Positions 15,942-23,413 of a stretch of 64,000 nt of DNA are shown in pieces; position 1 is the first letter of the stretch; the number at the start of each line of letters is the position of its first letter. The notes under the pieces are model-generated. The model did not search any database, was not told where the DNA came from, and saw only the letters and a program-made list of their open reading frames with translations. Location: NCBI GenBank assembly GCA_017534835.1, contig JAFXVT010000067.1, forward strand, positions 1 through 64,000. Reading direction: 5' to 3'. The position numbers and the translations under genes are program-made. Source of the stretch: Ruminococcus sp. (lineage in GTDB: Bacteria; Bacillota; Clostridia; Oscillospirales; Ruminococcaceae).

Positions 15942-15975
15942 AACGGTCAGATAGAAATATCTGACCGTTTTTATA
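15942..15975. terminator. Terminator after methyltransferase
   Basis: AACGGTCAGATA and TATCTGACCGTT make a perfect 12-bp stem with a GAAA loop and a T-run. It also serves the convergent XRE gene, whose stop it overlaps. Confidence 0.92.
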
Positions 15976-16198
15976 TATTGAAGATGTCTTCATACGAGAC
16001 CTTCAGAAGCCTTTTCAGCAGAAGTATCTCATCGGGGTAGAGGTGACGCTGTCCGACCTCGATCTTTGCAAGCGCACTTCGTGTGATGTCGCAGCCGTTT
16101 ACTTGCAGACGTGCAGCGAGCTGTTCCTGCGTGATGCCGGCTTTTTCCCTGAGCAGCCTGATGTTGTTCCCTATGCGGGCTTCAATTGATTTGTTCAT
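15971..16198 (-). CDS. XRE-family transcriptional regulator
   Basis: A 75-residue repressor-like protein made almost only of an HTH_3 domain: RIGNNIRLLREKAGITQEQLAARL (about residues 8-31), then a helix with SALAKIEVGQRHLYPDEILLLKRLL. The start at 16198 is supported by GGAGGT upstream; the frame extends further but without coding character. It faces an AT-rich gene across 137 bases that contain two copies of a TTGCACC palindrome, most likely its own operators. One copy overlaps its own upstream region, so autoregulation is likely. Confidence 0.9.
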   Translation of the reverse strand: MNKSIEARIGNNIRLLREKAGITQEQLAARLQVNGCDITRSALAKIEVGQRHLYPDEILLLKRLLKVSYEDIFNI

Positions 16199-16221
16199 TT
16201 TGCACAATAACCTCCGTAGTA

Positions 16222-16247
16222 TTTTTGCACCTAAACTGGTGCAAAAA
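16222..16247. promoter_or_regulatory. Operator 1, TTTTTGCACC palindrome
   Basis: A perfect 10-6-10 inverted repeat, halves TTTTTGCACC and GGTGCAAAAA. It ends 4 bases before the plus-strand -35 box and lies 24 bases upstream of the XRE start. Confidence 0.85.
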
Positions 16248-16250
16248 GTA

Positions 16251-16279
16251 TTGACTATATTATACGCATATGTTATAAT
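16251..16279 (+). promoter_or_regulatory. Promoter of the AT-rich gene
   Basis: TTGACT (16251-16256) and TATAAT (16274-16279), 17-base spacer, flanked on both sides by the TTGCACC operators. Confidence 0.88.
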
Positions 16280-16283
16280 AAAG

Positions 16284-16303
16284 TTGCACCTATATAGGTG
16301 CAA
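16284..16303. promoter_or_regulatory. Operator 2, TTGCACC palindrome
   Basis: A perfect 7-6-7 inverted repeat TTGCACC-TATATA-GGTGCAA covering the expected transcription start of the plus-strand gene. Same core as operator 1. Confidence 0.85.
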
Positions 16304-16334
16304 AAGTGAGAATACATAGTGGAGGTGCGAGCGT

Positions 16335-16751
16335 ATGACTATATTGGAAGAGTTTGAAGAGTTTCTTGGGGGTGATATAGTAGTAGGCAATGCGGCTATA
16401 GGGTTCATACCTAATAAAGATATTTTTACGTTGACTACACGCTACCCTGATCCAGCGGTTGGTAGGTTTTTTGATTTAGGGGAATTCATTTTATTAAGAT
16501 GCCAATTAACAATTAATGAATGTGATTTTAAAGAAAATGAACATGCAGCTTTATTTTTTTGTAATGTTTTAAATATTAGTTACAAATGGATAAAAGTAGT
16601 GTTAAATGATGAACATAAACTTGAATTAAAAGCTGAAGCTCTGATTGATGAAAATGAATGGGGGGATAAGGTTTTAAGTATTTTGGAAGATTATGTTTCT
16701 TGTGCCAATTATCTGTACGGTAATTGCTGCACAAAATATGGCAAGTTTTAA
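16335..16751 (+). CDS. AT-rich gene, YbjN-like fold possible
   Basis: A 138-residue soluble protein with clearly AT-rich codons (many TTT, TTA, AAT, GAT) unlike both neighbours, which suggests horizontal origin. The middle (NISYKWIKVVLNDEHKLELKAEALI, about residues 77-101) resembles the strand pattern of YbjN / type III secretion chaperone-like proteins; I hold this only as a possibility. The C-terminus has four Cys (SCANYLYGNCCTKYG). GGAGGTG precedes the ATG. It is under the promoter and paired operators facing the XRE regulator. An immunity or sensory role would fit but is not shown. Confidence 0.75.
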   Translation: MTILEEFEEFLGGDIVVGNAAIGFIPNKDIFTLTTRYPDPAVGRFFDLGEFILLRCQLTINECDFKENEHAALFFCNVLNISYKWIKVVLNDEHKLELKAEALIDENEWGDKVLSILEDYVSCANYLYGNCCTKYGKF

Positions 16752-16805
16752 GCTCCGAGTTGATGAGCTGATTATAAAACAAAAAAATATACAGGAGGTA
16801 TCATT

Positions 16806-17021
16806 ATGGGATTTTTCAAAGATCTTAAAATCAATCAAATCGTAAACAAGGCAAATGCGGATTTAACAAGAAAGGCTTCAAGTCAGGGAGGAAGATGTTC
16901 AAATTGCAGATATTATGATTCTTCTCGCGGTGTGTGCGTAGGACCCGTAAATGCCTTCGGACAGCGTCTGTCAGGACATATTACATCTCCGGGCAGCGTA
17001 TGTGCTCATTGGGAGATTTAA
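16806..17021 (+). CDS. Small four-cysteine protein, unknown
   Basis: A 71-residue protein with a basic, polar N-terminus and a C-terminal CSNCRYYD...GVCVGP...GSVCAHW module. Four Cys plus nearby His suggest a small zinc or iron-sulfur site. A strong AGGAGG lies 7 bases before the ATG. It starts 54 bases after the AT-rich gene and ends before a good terminator, so the two probably form one transcript controlled by the XRE operators. Not assignable to a named family by eye. Confidence 0.75.
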   Translation: MGFFKDLKINQIVNKANADLTRKASSQGGRCSNCRYYDSSRGVCVGPVNAFGQRLSGHITSPGSVCAHWEI

Positions 17022-17030
17022 ACATTTGAA

Positions 17031-17059
17031 AGGAGTACCTCGCGGTACTCCTTTTTCTT
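17031..17059. terminator. Terminator between four-Cys gene and spoIVA
   Basis: AGGAGTACC-TCGC-GGTACTCCT, a perfect 9-bp stem followed by TTTTCTT, between convergent genes. Confidence 0.92.
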
Positions 17060-18533
17060 ATAATATAAAGCAGATAAGTCCCGAGCAGCCGTCGTTTATG
17101 ACACGCTCAAGCGTTTCCTGTAGCTTCATTCGGGCGTCAACCGGCATTTTGTAGAGTTTGTTGTGAAGTCCCTCATTGACGAGCTCATGCAGTGATTTCC
17201 CGAAGATGTTGCTCTCCCATATCTTTTTGGGGTCATCGTCGAAGCCGTCGAGCAGGTACATAACGAGCTCCTCGGACTGCCGCTCCGTGCCGACGATAGG
17301 CGAGACCGTAGTATTGATATTCGCCTTCATCAGGTGTATCGACGGCGCGGAGGCTTTCAGCTTCACGCCGTATTTTCCGCCCTGCTTGATTATCTTCGGC
17401 TCCTCAAGCGAGAGCTCCTCAAGCTCGGGCATCACGATGCCGTAGCCTGTCGCCTCTACTTCTTCGAGAGCCGGAGCGATACGCTCATACTTGCGGCGTA
17501 TATCGTTGAGCTCCATAAGCAGCGGCATAAGATCGCTCTCGCTTGAAAGCTCGATACCGGTAGCCTCCCCGAGGATCTTGTAGAACAGGCTGCTGTCGAG
17601 CTCCGCTGTGATAGTGACAGAGCCCTTTCCGAGGTCGATAGCGGTCGCAGCCGCACTCACTATATGCGGACAATCCGCCATTGCCTCTGCCGCCTCCGCC
17701 GCTTCTCTCACGAGGCGGACATCCTTTGCAGCCTCGCGTATGCAGCCGAGTATCTCACTGCGCAGCCAGTGTCCCTTTTCGAGTGAGTTTATCCACCTTG
17801 CCGTGCGGATATTTATTTCACGGACGGGGAAGGAATAGAGTATCTCGCGTATCATTTCACGGATGTCGCCCTCCTCGAGAGTAAGGCAGTTCACGGGTAT
17901 GACCTTTGCATCGTAGCGGTCGGAGAGCTCCGCCGCGAGCGCTTTTGCCTCGGGAGATGCCGGAGATGTCGTATTCAGCACGACGATGAACGGCTTTCCG
18001 ATAGCTTTCAGCTCGTTTATGACGCGCTCCTCGCACTCCTCATACTCGCTGCGGGGAATGTCCGAGATAGAGCCGTCGGTCGTAACAACGAGACCTATCG
18101 TTGAATGGTCGGTTATGACCTTCTGCGTGCCTATCTCAGCAGCCATATTGAAAGGTATCTCCTCATCGAACCACGATGTCATCACCATACGCGGCTGCTC
18201 ATTTTCTATGTAGCCGACCGCGCTCGGGACGATGTAGCCGACACAGTCGATGAGCCGGACGTTGAACGTTGCACCGTCTCCGAGACTGACCTCGACAGCC
18301 TCCTCGGGAATGAATTTCGGCTCGGTAGTCATTATAGTCTTTCCGGCAGCCGACTGCGGAAGCTCATCGATTGCCCTTTCGCGCACGAATTCACTCTTTA
18401 TGTTCGGCAGCACGAGCGATTCCATAAAGCGCTTGATGAAGGTGGATTTACCGGTCCGCACGGGACCAACGACTCCGATGTATATATCGCCGCCTGTGCG
18501 CTCGGCGATGCTTGAATAGATGTCTTTAGCCAT
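17058..18533 (-). CDS. spoIVA: Stage IV sporulation protein A
   Basis: A 491-residue cytoskeletal ATPase that polymerises on the forespore surface to form the base of the spore coat. N-terminal Walker A GPVRTGKST (residues 23-31), then the LIDCVGY switch and a GTPase-like fold, a middle domain, and a C-terminal region ending SGLICFIL; a hydrophobic Cys-containing end is typical of the family. GGAGGAG precedes the ATG. It lies 20 bases after a DUF3794/LysM coat gene and is read in the same direction, so they form a spore-coat operon. This implies that the organism can sporulate or recently could. Confidence 0.97.
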   Translation of the reverse strand: MAKDIYSSIAERTGGDIYIGVVGPVRTGKSTFIKRFMESLVLPNIKSEFVRERAIDELPQSAAGKTIMTTEPKFIPEEAVEVSLGDGATFNVRLIDCVGYIVPSAVGYIENEQPRMVMTSWFDEEIPFNMAAEIGTQKVITDHSTIGLVVTTDGSISDIPRSEYEECEERVINELKAIGKPFIVVLNTTSPASPEAKALAAELSDRYDAKVIPVNCLTLEEGDIREMIREILYSFPVREINIRTARWINSLEKGHWLRSEILGCIREAAKDVRLVREAAEAAEAMADCPHIVSAAATAIDLGKGSVTITAELDSSLFYKILGEATGIELSSESDLMPLLMELNDIRRKYERIAPALEEVEATGYGIVMPELEELSLEEPKIIKQGGKYGVKLKASAPSIHLMKANINTTVSPIVGTERQSEELVMYLLDGFDDDPKKIWESNIFGKSLHELVNEGLHNKLYKMPVDARMKLQETLERVINDGCSGLICFIL

Positions 18534-18553
18534 ATTCTGCTCCTCCGTGAGTA

Positions 18554-20107
18554 TTATTCTTTTATGGGGATAAGCAGCATCCTGCCGCTTTCGAGCTTAT
18601 CGCCGGCGAGGTCGTTCTCCTCGATTATCGCGGAGGCGTCAGTGCTGTAGCGCTTTGCGATGTCCCACACATCCTCATTCTCGACACCGAAATAGAGCTT
18701 TATCGCGTAGTCGCCGTCGCGCTGCTTTTTTACCGAATCATCAACGCTTATCGCGGTAACAGCGCGTATCGTGGCAGAGCTCCCGGCGTTTATCCTTATC
18801 GGAATGTCAGCCTTCGCGGTGAGGACTCCCTCGGGTGAAATATTATACGAAACGTTCGCACCTGAGAGTTCAGCCGAAACCTCCGCATCTGTCAGGTCGT
18901 CGCCGATTTCGATGAGCTCCTCGAAGGCTTCGTCCCTGTCGGGCATTATCATCATTCCTGACTTATCCTTCGCAGCCATCGAGTAAGTGAGCATACCTGT
19001 CACAACGACTGAGCGTCCGTCCTCGCTGATGCGGGTGTTGATATTCTTCGGCGTACACCACAGCGCGTATATCTCAGCCGGAACATTGTCGCCGTCTGCG
19101 AGCACAGCCGTATGCCGGAAGCTCTCGGCGTAGACTGACGGGAGCTGCTGTGCTCGTATCTCCGAGTATTCCACCTCTACAGGATATACCGTAGAATAGG
19201 CATCTACAGCTGGCATAAGGTCCGATGTTCTGACTGCGCGGCAGGTGATACGCAGCTCCGGCTCGCATCTGAGGATACGGTTCTCGCCGTCCTTGTCGGC
19301 GGCAGGAGTTATCTCGCAGCTCACCATTTCCGCGCGGACGATGCACTCATATGAATCATCGAGCCCATCCATATCGAGTATCTGACTGTAGGGGATAGTG
19401 AAGCTCATCGGCTCGAGTGCCGGACTTCCGCCCTTTTCGCAGGAATAGAGAATATCCGCCTTTATCTCACCCTTGGCGAGAAGCTTCCCTGATACGATCT
19501 TTTTCTCGCATTCGCCGGCGGAGCAGGTCTTGTAAACGATGTCGATGACAGGCGGCTGAGCAGCTGTGAGCGGTATCTCCTCCGCGAGCTGTACTGTTTT
19601 TTCGGCACTGAGCTTGCTTGCGGCAAAACGAACGGGAGCCTTCCTGAGCTGGATATTCATACCGAATGCGTCGCTGATGACCTCCTGCGAGCGTTCGCCG
19701 CGCACACTTATCCGCACGGAAACTGCTCCTCTCACGTCGAGGCGGCGCTTGTTCACGGCACGGAAGTTGATGTGGTCGGATTTTGCAGTAAGCGAAATAT
19801 CCGGATTCTCAGCGCTCCTGCCGAGCTCGACTGTCTTTGTGTGATCCTGCCGCTGTGTCACACACCTGAGAGCTGTTCCGTCCTCGCCGCAGTAGAGCAG
19901 CCTTATCTCACAGCGCAGCTCATACGTGAGGTGGTCTCCGCTCACCGACCAGTCCGAAATGACCGGTATCACATCGCACCGCACGAGCCTTACGATGTCG
20001 GGGTAATAGTCGGGGAGTATGTAATCGAGCTCGACTCCCTGTTCCTGTACGCCGCTGTAGATGACCTCGTCAGCAGGCACAGCTTCTCTGTTCAGTCTGA
20101 ATTCCAT
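18554..20107 (-). CDS. DUF3794 and LysM domain spore-coat protein
   Basis: A 517-residue protein with repeated beta-rich DUF3794 segments (roughly residues 30-450) and a C-terminal LysM (about residues 468-516; VWDIAKRYSTDASAIIEENDL and GRMLLIPI). The family, often annotated SipL/SpoVID-like in Clostridia, binds SpoIVA through its LysM and helps attach the coat. Direct placement before spoIVA with a 20-base gap supports this. AAGGAGGT is 6 bases before the ATG. A mother-cell sigma-E-like promoter candidate lies just upstream. No signal peptide, as expected for a mother-cell protein. Confidence 0.9.
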   Translation of the reverse strand: MEFRLNREAVPADEVIYSGVQEQGVELDYILPDYYPDIVRLVRCDVIPVISDWSVSGDHLTYELRCEIRLLYCGEDGTALRCVTQRQDHTKTVELGRSAENPDISLTAKSDHINFRAVNKRRLDVRGAVSVRISVRGERSQEVISDAFGMNIQLRKAPVRFAASKLSAEKTVQLAEEIPLTAAQPPVIDIVYKTCSAGECEKKIVSGKLLAKGEIKADILYSCEKGGSPALEPMSFTIPYSQILDMDGLDDSYECIVRAEMVSCEITPAADKDGENRILRCEPELRITCRAVRTSDLMPAVDAYSTVYPVEVEYSEIRAQQLPSVYAESFRHTAVLADGDNVPAEIYALWCTPKNINTRISEDGRSVVVTGMLTYSMAAKDKSGMMIMPDRDEAFEELIEIGDDLTDAEVSAELSGANVSYNISPEGVLTAKADIPIRINAGSSATIRAVTAISVDDSVKKQRDGDYAIKLYFGVENEDVWDIAKRYSTDASAIIEENDLAGDKLESGRMLLIPIKE

Positions 20108-20139
20108 AGATTGACCTCCTTGAAAAAATGCTTTACAGC

Positions 20140-20169
20140 ATTATATTCACCGTTCCGTACAAGTATGAC
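20140..20169 (-). promoter_or_regulatory. Candidate sigma-E-type sporulation promoter
   Basis: On the minus strand GTCATACT (20169-20162), 14 bases, then AATATAAT (20147-20140). The -35 element fits the sigma-E pattern well; the -10 is looser. It fits the mother-cell function of the two genes downstream. Confidence 0.45.
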
Positions 20170-20198
20170 GGATAGCTGAAAAAGGCAGAAAAATGCAC

Positions 20199-20227
20199 AA
20201 AAATCGGCAGATGTGCCGCCGATTTTT
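20199..20227. terminator. A/T-flanked hairpin in a divergent gap
   Basis: AAAAATCGGC and GCCGATTTTT form a perfect 10-bp stem with a 9-base loop. It looks like an intrinsic terminator in either direction but sits between divergent genes, where none is needed; it may insulate the two promoters. Confidence 0.55.
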
Positions 20228-20285
20228 CACGTTCTCGCCGTTTAATATTTAGAAAGTGTAAACTTTGGCGCTCCGGTGTTTACTT

Positions 20286-20314
20286 TTGCAGCCAAAAGGG
20301 TTAAAGTATATAAT
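20286..20314 (+). promoter_or_regulatory. Promoter of the membrane-anchored GH9 gene
   Basis: TTGCAG (20286-20291) and TATAAT (20309-20314), 17-base spacer. Just upstream, GTAAAC (20258-20263) and GTTTAC (20278-20283) form an inverted repeat with a 14-base gap, a possible regulator site. Confidence 0.75.
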
Positions 20315-20343
20315 GTAATTCTATATAATGGAGGCAATCAGCA

Positions 20344-23127
20344 ATGAGAAAACAGCTTATAGGCAAAGCAGTTTCCGCATTAGTGACAGGTGTTATCGCC
20401 GTGGGAAGCACTGCTCCGGCTCTCCTGTCACCGTATGCTGCTCTTGCAGGTGAGAAGCTCGGACAGACCGATTTTGATGAAGGCGTAGGTCTTCCGTGGC
20501 ACATCTGCGAATCGGCGCCCGGCGAGATGGATTTTGAGATAGACAACGGAGTCTACAAGATAACGATCGTCAATCCCGGCGGTGCTTCACGCGGAGGCGA
20601 GGACAGATGGGACTGCCAGTTCCGCCACCGCGGACTGAAGATAGTCTCAGGTCACCAGTACAAGGTGAGCTACGAGATAACGGCTTCAAACAGCGGAAAA
20701 TACTACACCAAGATAGGCAATCTCGACGGCGATGTCGAGATATGGCACAATATGTCTACAGGTGACGGCGACTTCAACAATACGTGGGACCTCATTCAGA
20801 TAGGCGCGAATGAGACCAAAAAGGTCGAGGTCACATTCACGCCCTCGCAGTCGATGGACGTCGCGGAATGGGCGTTCCACCTCGGCGGAGACGGACAGTA
20901 TACTCCCGGTGACTGCTTCCCTCCCGGAACGGTGATAACATTCGATAATATGTCGCTCGTCGACCTCACAGGCGATGAAAACGACTACGTTCAGCCCGAA
21001 AAATGGCAGCGTGCGGACATCCTTACGAATCAGGTCGGCTATTTCAGGGATCACGCTAAGCGCGCGACTCTCCTCTGTGACGATAAGAAGGGCGTTTCAT
21101 TCGACGTTGTGGACAGCTCCGGCAAGAAGGTCTATTCCGGCAAGAGCGAGTATTTCGGCTATGACAAGGATTCGGACGATGTGGTGCACATCATTGATTT
21201 CTCTGACCTCGACAAGGAGGGAACGTTCCGCATCGAAGCCGATAACGGCGCTGTCAGCCGTGAATTCTCAGTCGGCGGAAGCGATACATATTCGGGTATG
21301 CTCTACGATTCGCTCAACTACTTCTATCAGAACAGGAGCGGTATCGAGATAGAGTCCTCGCTCATTACCTCCGGCGATGCGAAGGCACTTGCGAGAAAAG
21401 CCGGTCATCCGAAGGATATGGCAGAGATAGAGCATACATGGGGCTACTCCGGAAGCAGCGGCACTATCGACGTCACCGGCGGCTGGTACGATGCGGGCGA
21501 CCACGGAAAATACGTCGTGAACGGCGGATTCTCGCTCTGGATGATGCAGAACCAGTACGAGACTGCACTGAAATACGGCTTCGAGGACAAATACGCCGAC
21601 GGCACTATGAATATCCCCGAGAACACCAACGGCTATCCCGACCTCCTCGACGAGGCACGCTGGGAAATGGACTGGATGTTCAGTATGATAGTTGACAGCG
21701 GCGATTACAAGGATATGGTCTACCACAAGGCTCACGATGAGAAGTGGACCGCTCTCGGCATCGCTCCGGCGGACGACGAGATGAAGCGTATCGTGAAGCC
21801 ACCGACAACTGCGGCAACTCTCAATTTTGCAGCGTGTGCAGCACAGGCTTCGCGTCTGTGGAAGGGCATTGATGATGACTTCTCGAAGAAGTGCCTCGAG
21901 GCTGCAAAGAAGTGCTATGATGCAGCAAAGAAGCACCCGGATATGTATGCTCCGCTCGATGAATCCGTCGGAGGCGGCGCTTACGGTGATGACGATGTTA
22001 CAGACGAGTTCTGCTGGGCAGCGACTGAGCTTTTCATCACGACCGGCGACGAGGACTACTACGACGATTTCACCGAGAACAAGTTCTTCCTCGATATACC
22101 CACCTCACTTGGCGGCGGCGAGAGCGTTGATACCGCAGGAAGCCTCGACTGGGGCAACACCGGTGCGCTCGGTACTCTCAGTGCTGCGCTTAATCCCGAT
22201 GCGTTCGACAAGGGCGATGTCGAGATAATCAAAGATGCTGTAACTTCTGCTGCCGACCACTTCATTGAGCTTGAAAAGTCGCAGGGCTACGGCTTGCCAT
22301 ACGCTGCGAGCAAGCTTGCATATAACGATCCGGATGAGGGCTATGTATGGGGAAGTAATTCGTTCGTGACAGATAATTCTATCATTATGGCGTTTGCTTA
22401 TCTGCTCACGAATGACAGCAAGTATATGGACGGCGTTATCGGCGGAATGGACTACATTCTCGGACGAAACGCTATGGATTATTCCTACGTGACCGGCTAC
22501 GGCACTCACACGACCGAATATCCTCATCACCGCTACTGGTCGTGGCTTATTGACGAGGATTTCCCGAAGGCTCCGTGCGGCGTTATGGCTGGCGGACCGA
22601 ACTCCGGTATGCAGGACCCGTGGGTACAGGGAAGCGGCTGGAAGAAGGGCAAGATAGCGCCGCAGAAGTGCTATCTCGACCACATCGAGGCTTGGTGCGT
22701 AAACGAGTGTACCATCAACTGGAATGCTTCACTCGCGTGGGTAGCAGGCTTCCTCGCGGAGGAAAACGGCGGCATCGTCATCGGTGAGACCGGACGCTCT
22801 GCCGGTATCACGAATGACGGCGGAAAGGGCGAATCCAATGATAAGCCCACCTACGAGGACGATACCAAAAAGAAGGACGATGCCAAGTCCGAGGCAAAGA
22901 GCGAGGTCACGACGAAGGCGGCAAAGAGCTCCGCAAAGGATACTGATAAGGGCTCGTCAGGAGTGTGGACCGCAGTTGCGATAATCGTCGGTGTCGTTGT
23001 GCTTGCAGGAGTTATCCTCGCGATAGCACTGATGATATTCATTTACAAAATGGTCAAGCTCAAAGCCGAAAAGGGTGGAAGCTCTGAAAAAACTGACACC
23101 AAGAAGCCGGACGATAAGACCAAATGA
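20344..23127 (+). CDS. Membrane-anchored GH9 cellulase with CBM4
   Basis: A 927-residue secreted endoglucanase or cellobiohydrolase cleaving beta-1,4-glucan. Order: signal peptide (about 1-35), CBM4-type carbohydrate module (about 37-215), Ig-like CelD_N domain (about 222-310), GH9 catalytic barrel (about 315-800), Lys/Ser/Thr-rich linker, C-terminal membrane helix (about 874-904) and a charged cytoplasmic tail. Catalytic Asp383/Asp386 in GGWYDAGDHG, the YGTHTTEYPHHR His region, and the acid Glu788 in NECTINWN are present. There is no dockerin or sortase motif: the enzyme is held on the cell by its own C-terminal helix, unlike the two dockerin enzymes at 46522-50381. It is transcribed alone. 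Confidence 0.95.
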   Translation: MRKQLIGKAVSALVTGVIAVGSTAPALLSPYAALAGEKLGQTDFDEGVGLPWHICESAPGEMDFEIDNGVYKITIVNPGGASRGGEDRWDCQFRHRGLKIVSGHQYKVSYEITASNSGKYYTKIGNLDGDVEIWHNMSTGDGDFNNTWDLIQIGANETKKVEVTFTPSQSMDVAEWAFHLGGDGQYTPGDCFPPGTVITFDNMSLVDLTGDENDYVQPEKWQRADILTNQVGYFRDHAKRATLLCDDKKGVSFDVVDSSGKKVYSGKSEYFGYDKDSDDVVHIIDFSDLDKEGTFRIEADNGAVSREFSVGGSDTYSGMLYDSLNYFYQNRSGIEIESSLITSGDAKALARKAGHPKDMAEIEHTWGYSGSSGTIDVTGGWYDAGDHGKYVVNGGFSLWMMQNQYETALKYGFEDKYADGTMNIPENTNGYPDLLDEARWEMDWMFSMIVDSGDYKDMVYHKAHDEKWTALGIAPADDEMKRIVKPPTTAATLNFAACAAQASRLWKGIDDDFSKKCLEAAKKCYDAAKKHPDMYAPLDESVGGGAYGDDDVTDEFCWAATELFITTGDEDYYDDFTENKFFLDIPTSLGGGESVDTAGSLDWGNTGALGTLSAALNPDAFDKGDVEIIKDAVTSAADHFIELEKSQGYGLPYAASKLAYNDPDEGYVWGSNSFVTDNSIIMAFAYLLTNDSKYMDGVIGGMDYILGRNAMDYSYVTGYGTHTTEYPHHRYWSWLIDEDFPKAPCGVMAGGPNSGMQDPWVQGSGWKKGKIAPQKCYLDHIEAWCVNECTINWNASLAWVAGFLAEENGGIVIGETGRSAGITNDGGKGESNDKPTYEDDTKKKDDAKSEAKSEVTTKAAKSSAKDTDKGSSGVWTAVAIIVGVVVLAGVILAIALMIFIYKMVKLKAEKGGSSEKTDTKKPDDKTK

Positions 23128-23216
23128 CAGGGACGGCAGCAGCTGTTTGCCGTACTTTGCAAAAACTACTTTTCCGCGGCTTTAGCGCTGACAGAGAAGT
23201 ATCACTGATATGAAAC

Positions 23217-23250
23217 AAAGGCTGCACAGAATAGTCTGCGCAGCCTTTTT
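23217..23250 (+). terminator. Terminator of the GH9 gene
   Basis: AAAGGCTGC pairs with GCAGCCTTT, with an inner CAGA/TCTG, then T-run. It lies 90 bases after the stop. Confidence 0.85.
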
Positions 23251-23274
23251 CGTTGCCATATCTTGTTCTGATGC

Positions 23275-23310
23275 AAAAAAAGATCTCCGATAGAGCGGCT
23301 ATCGGAGATC
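23275..23310 (-). terminator. Terminator of the amylase operon
   Basis: GATCTCCGATAG and CTATCGGAGATC form a perfect 12-bp stem on a 5-base loop, followed on the minus strand by seven T. The 100 bases between it and the amylase stop show nothing recognisable. Confidence 0.9.
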
Positions 23311-23413
23311 CTATGATTATTATTCTTCACCGGGAATAAACCGGGTACTGCGGCGACTTCTGCGAAATTGCGGGACAGTCTTGCCGCAGCAGCTTTAATG
23401 TGCTGTCTTTTTA

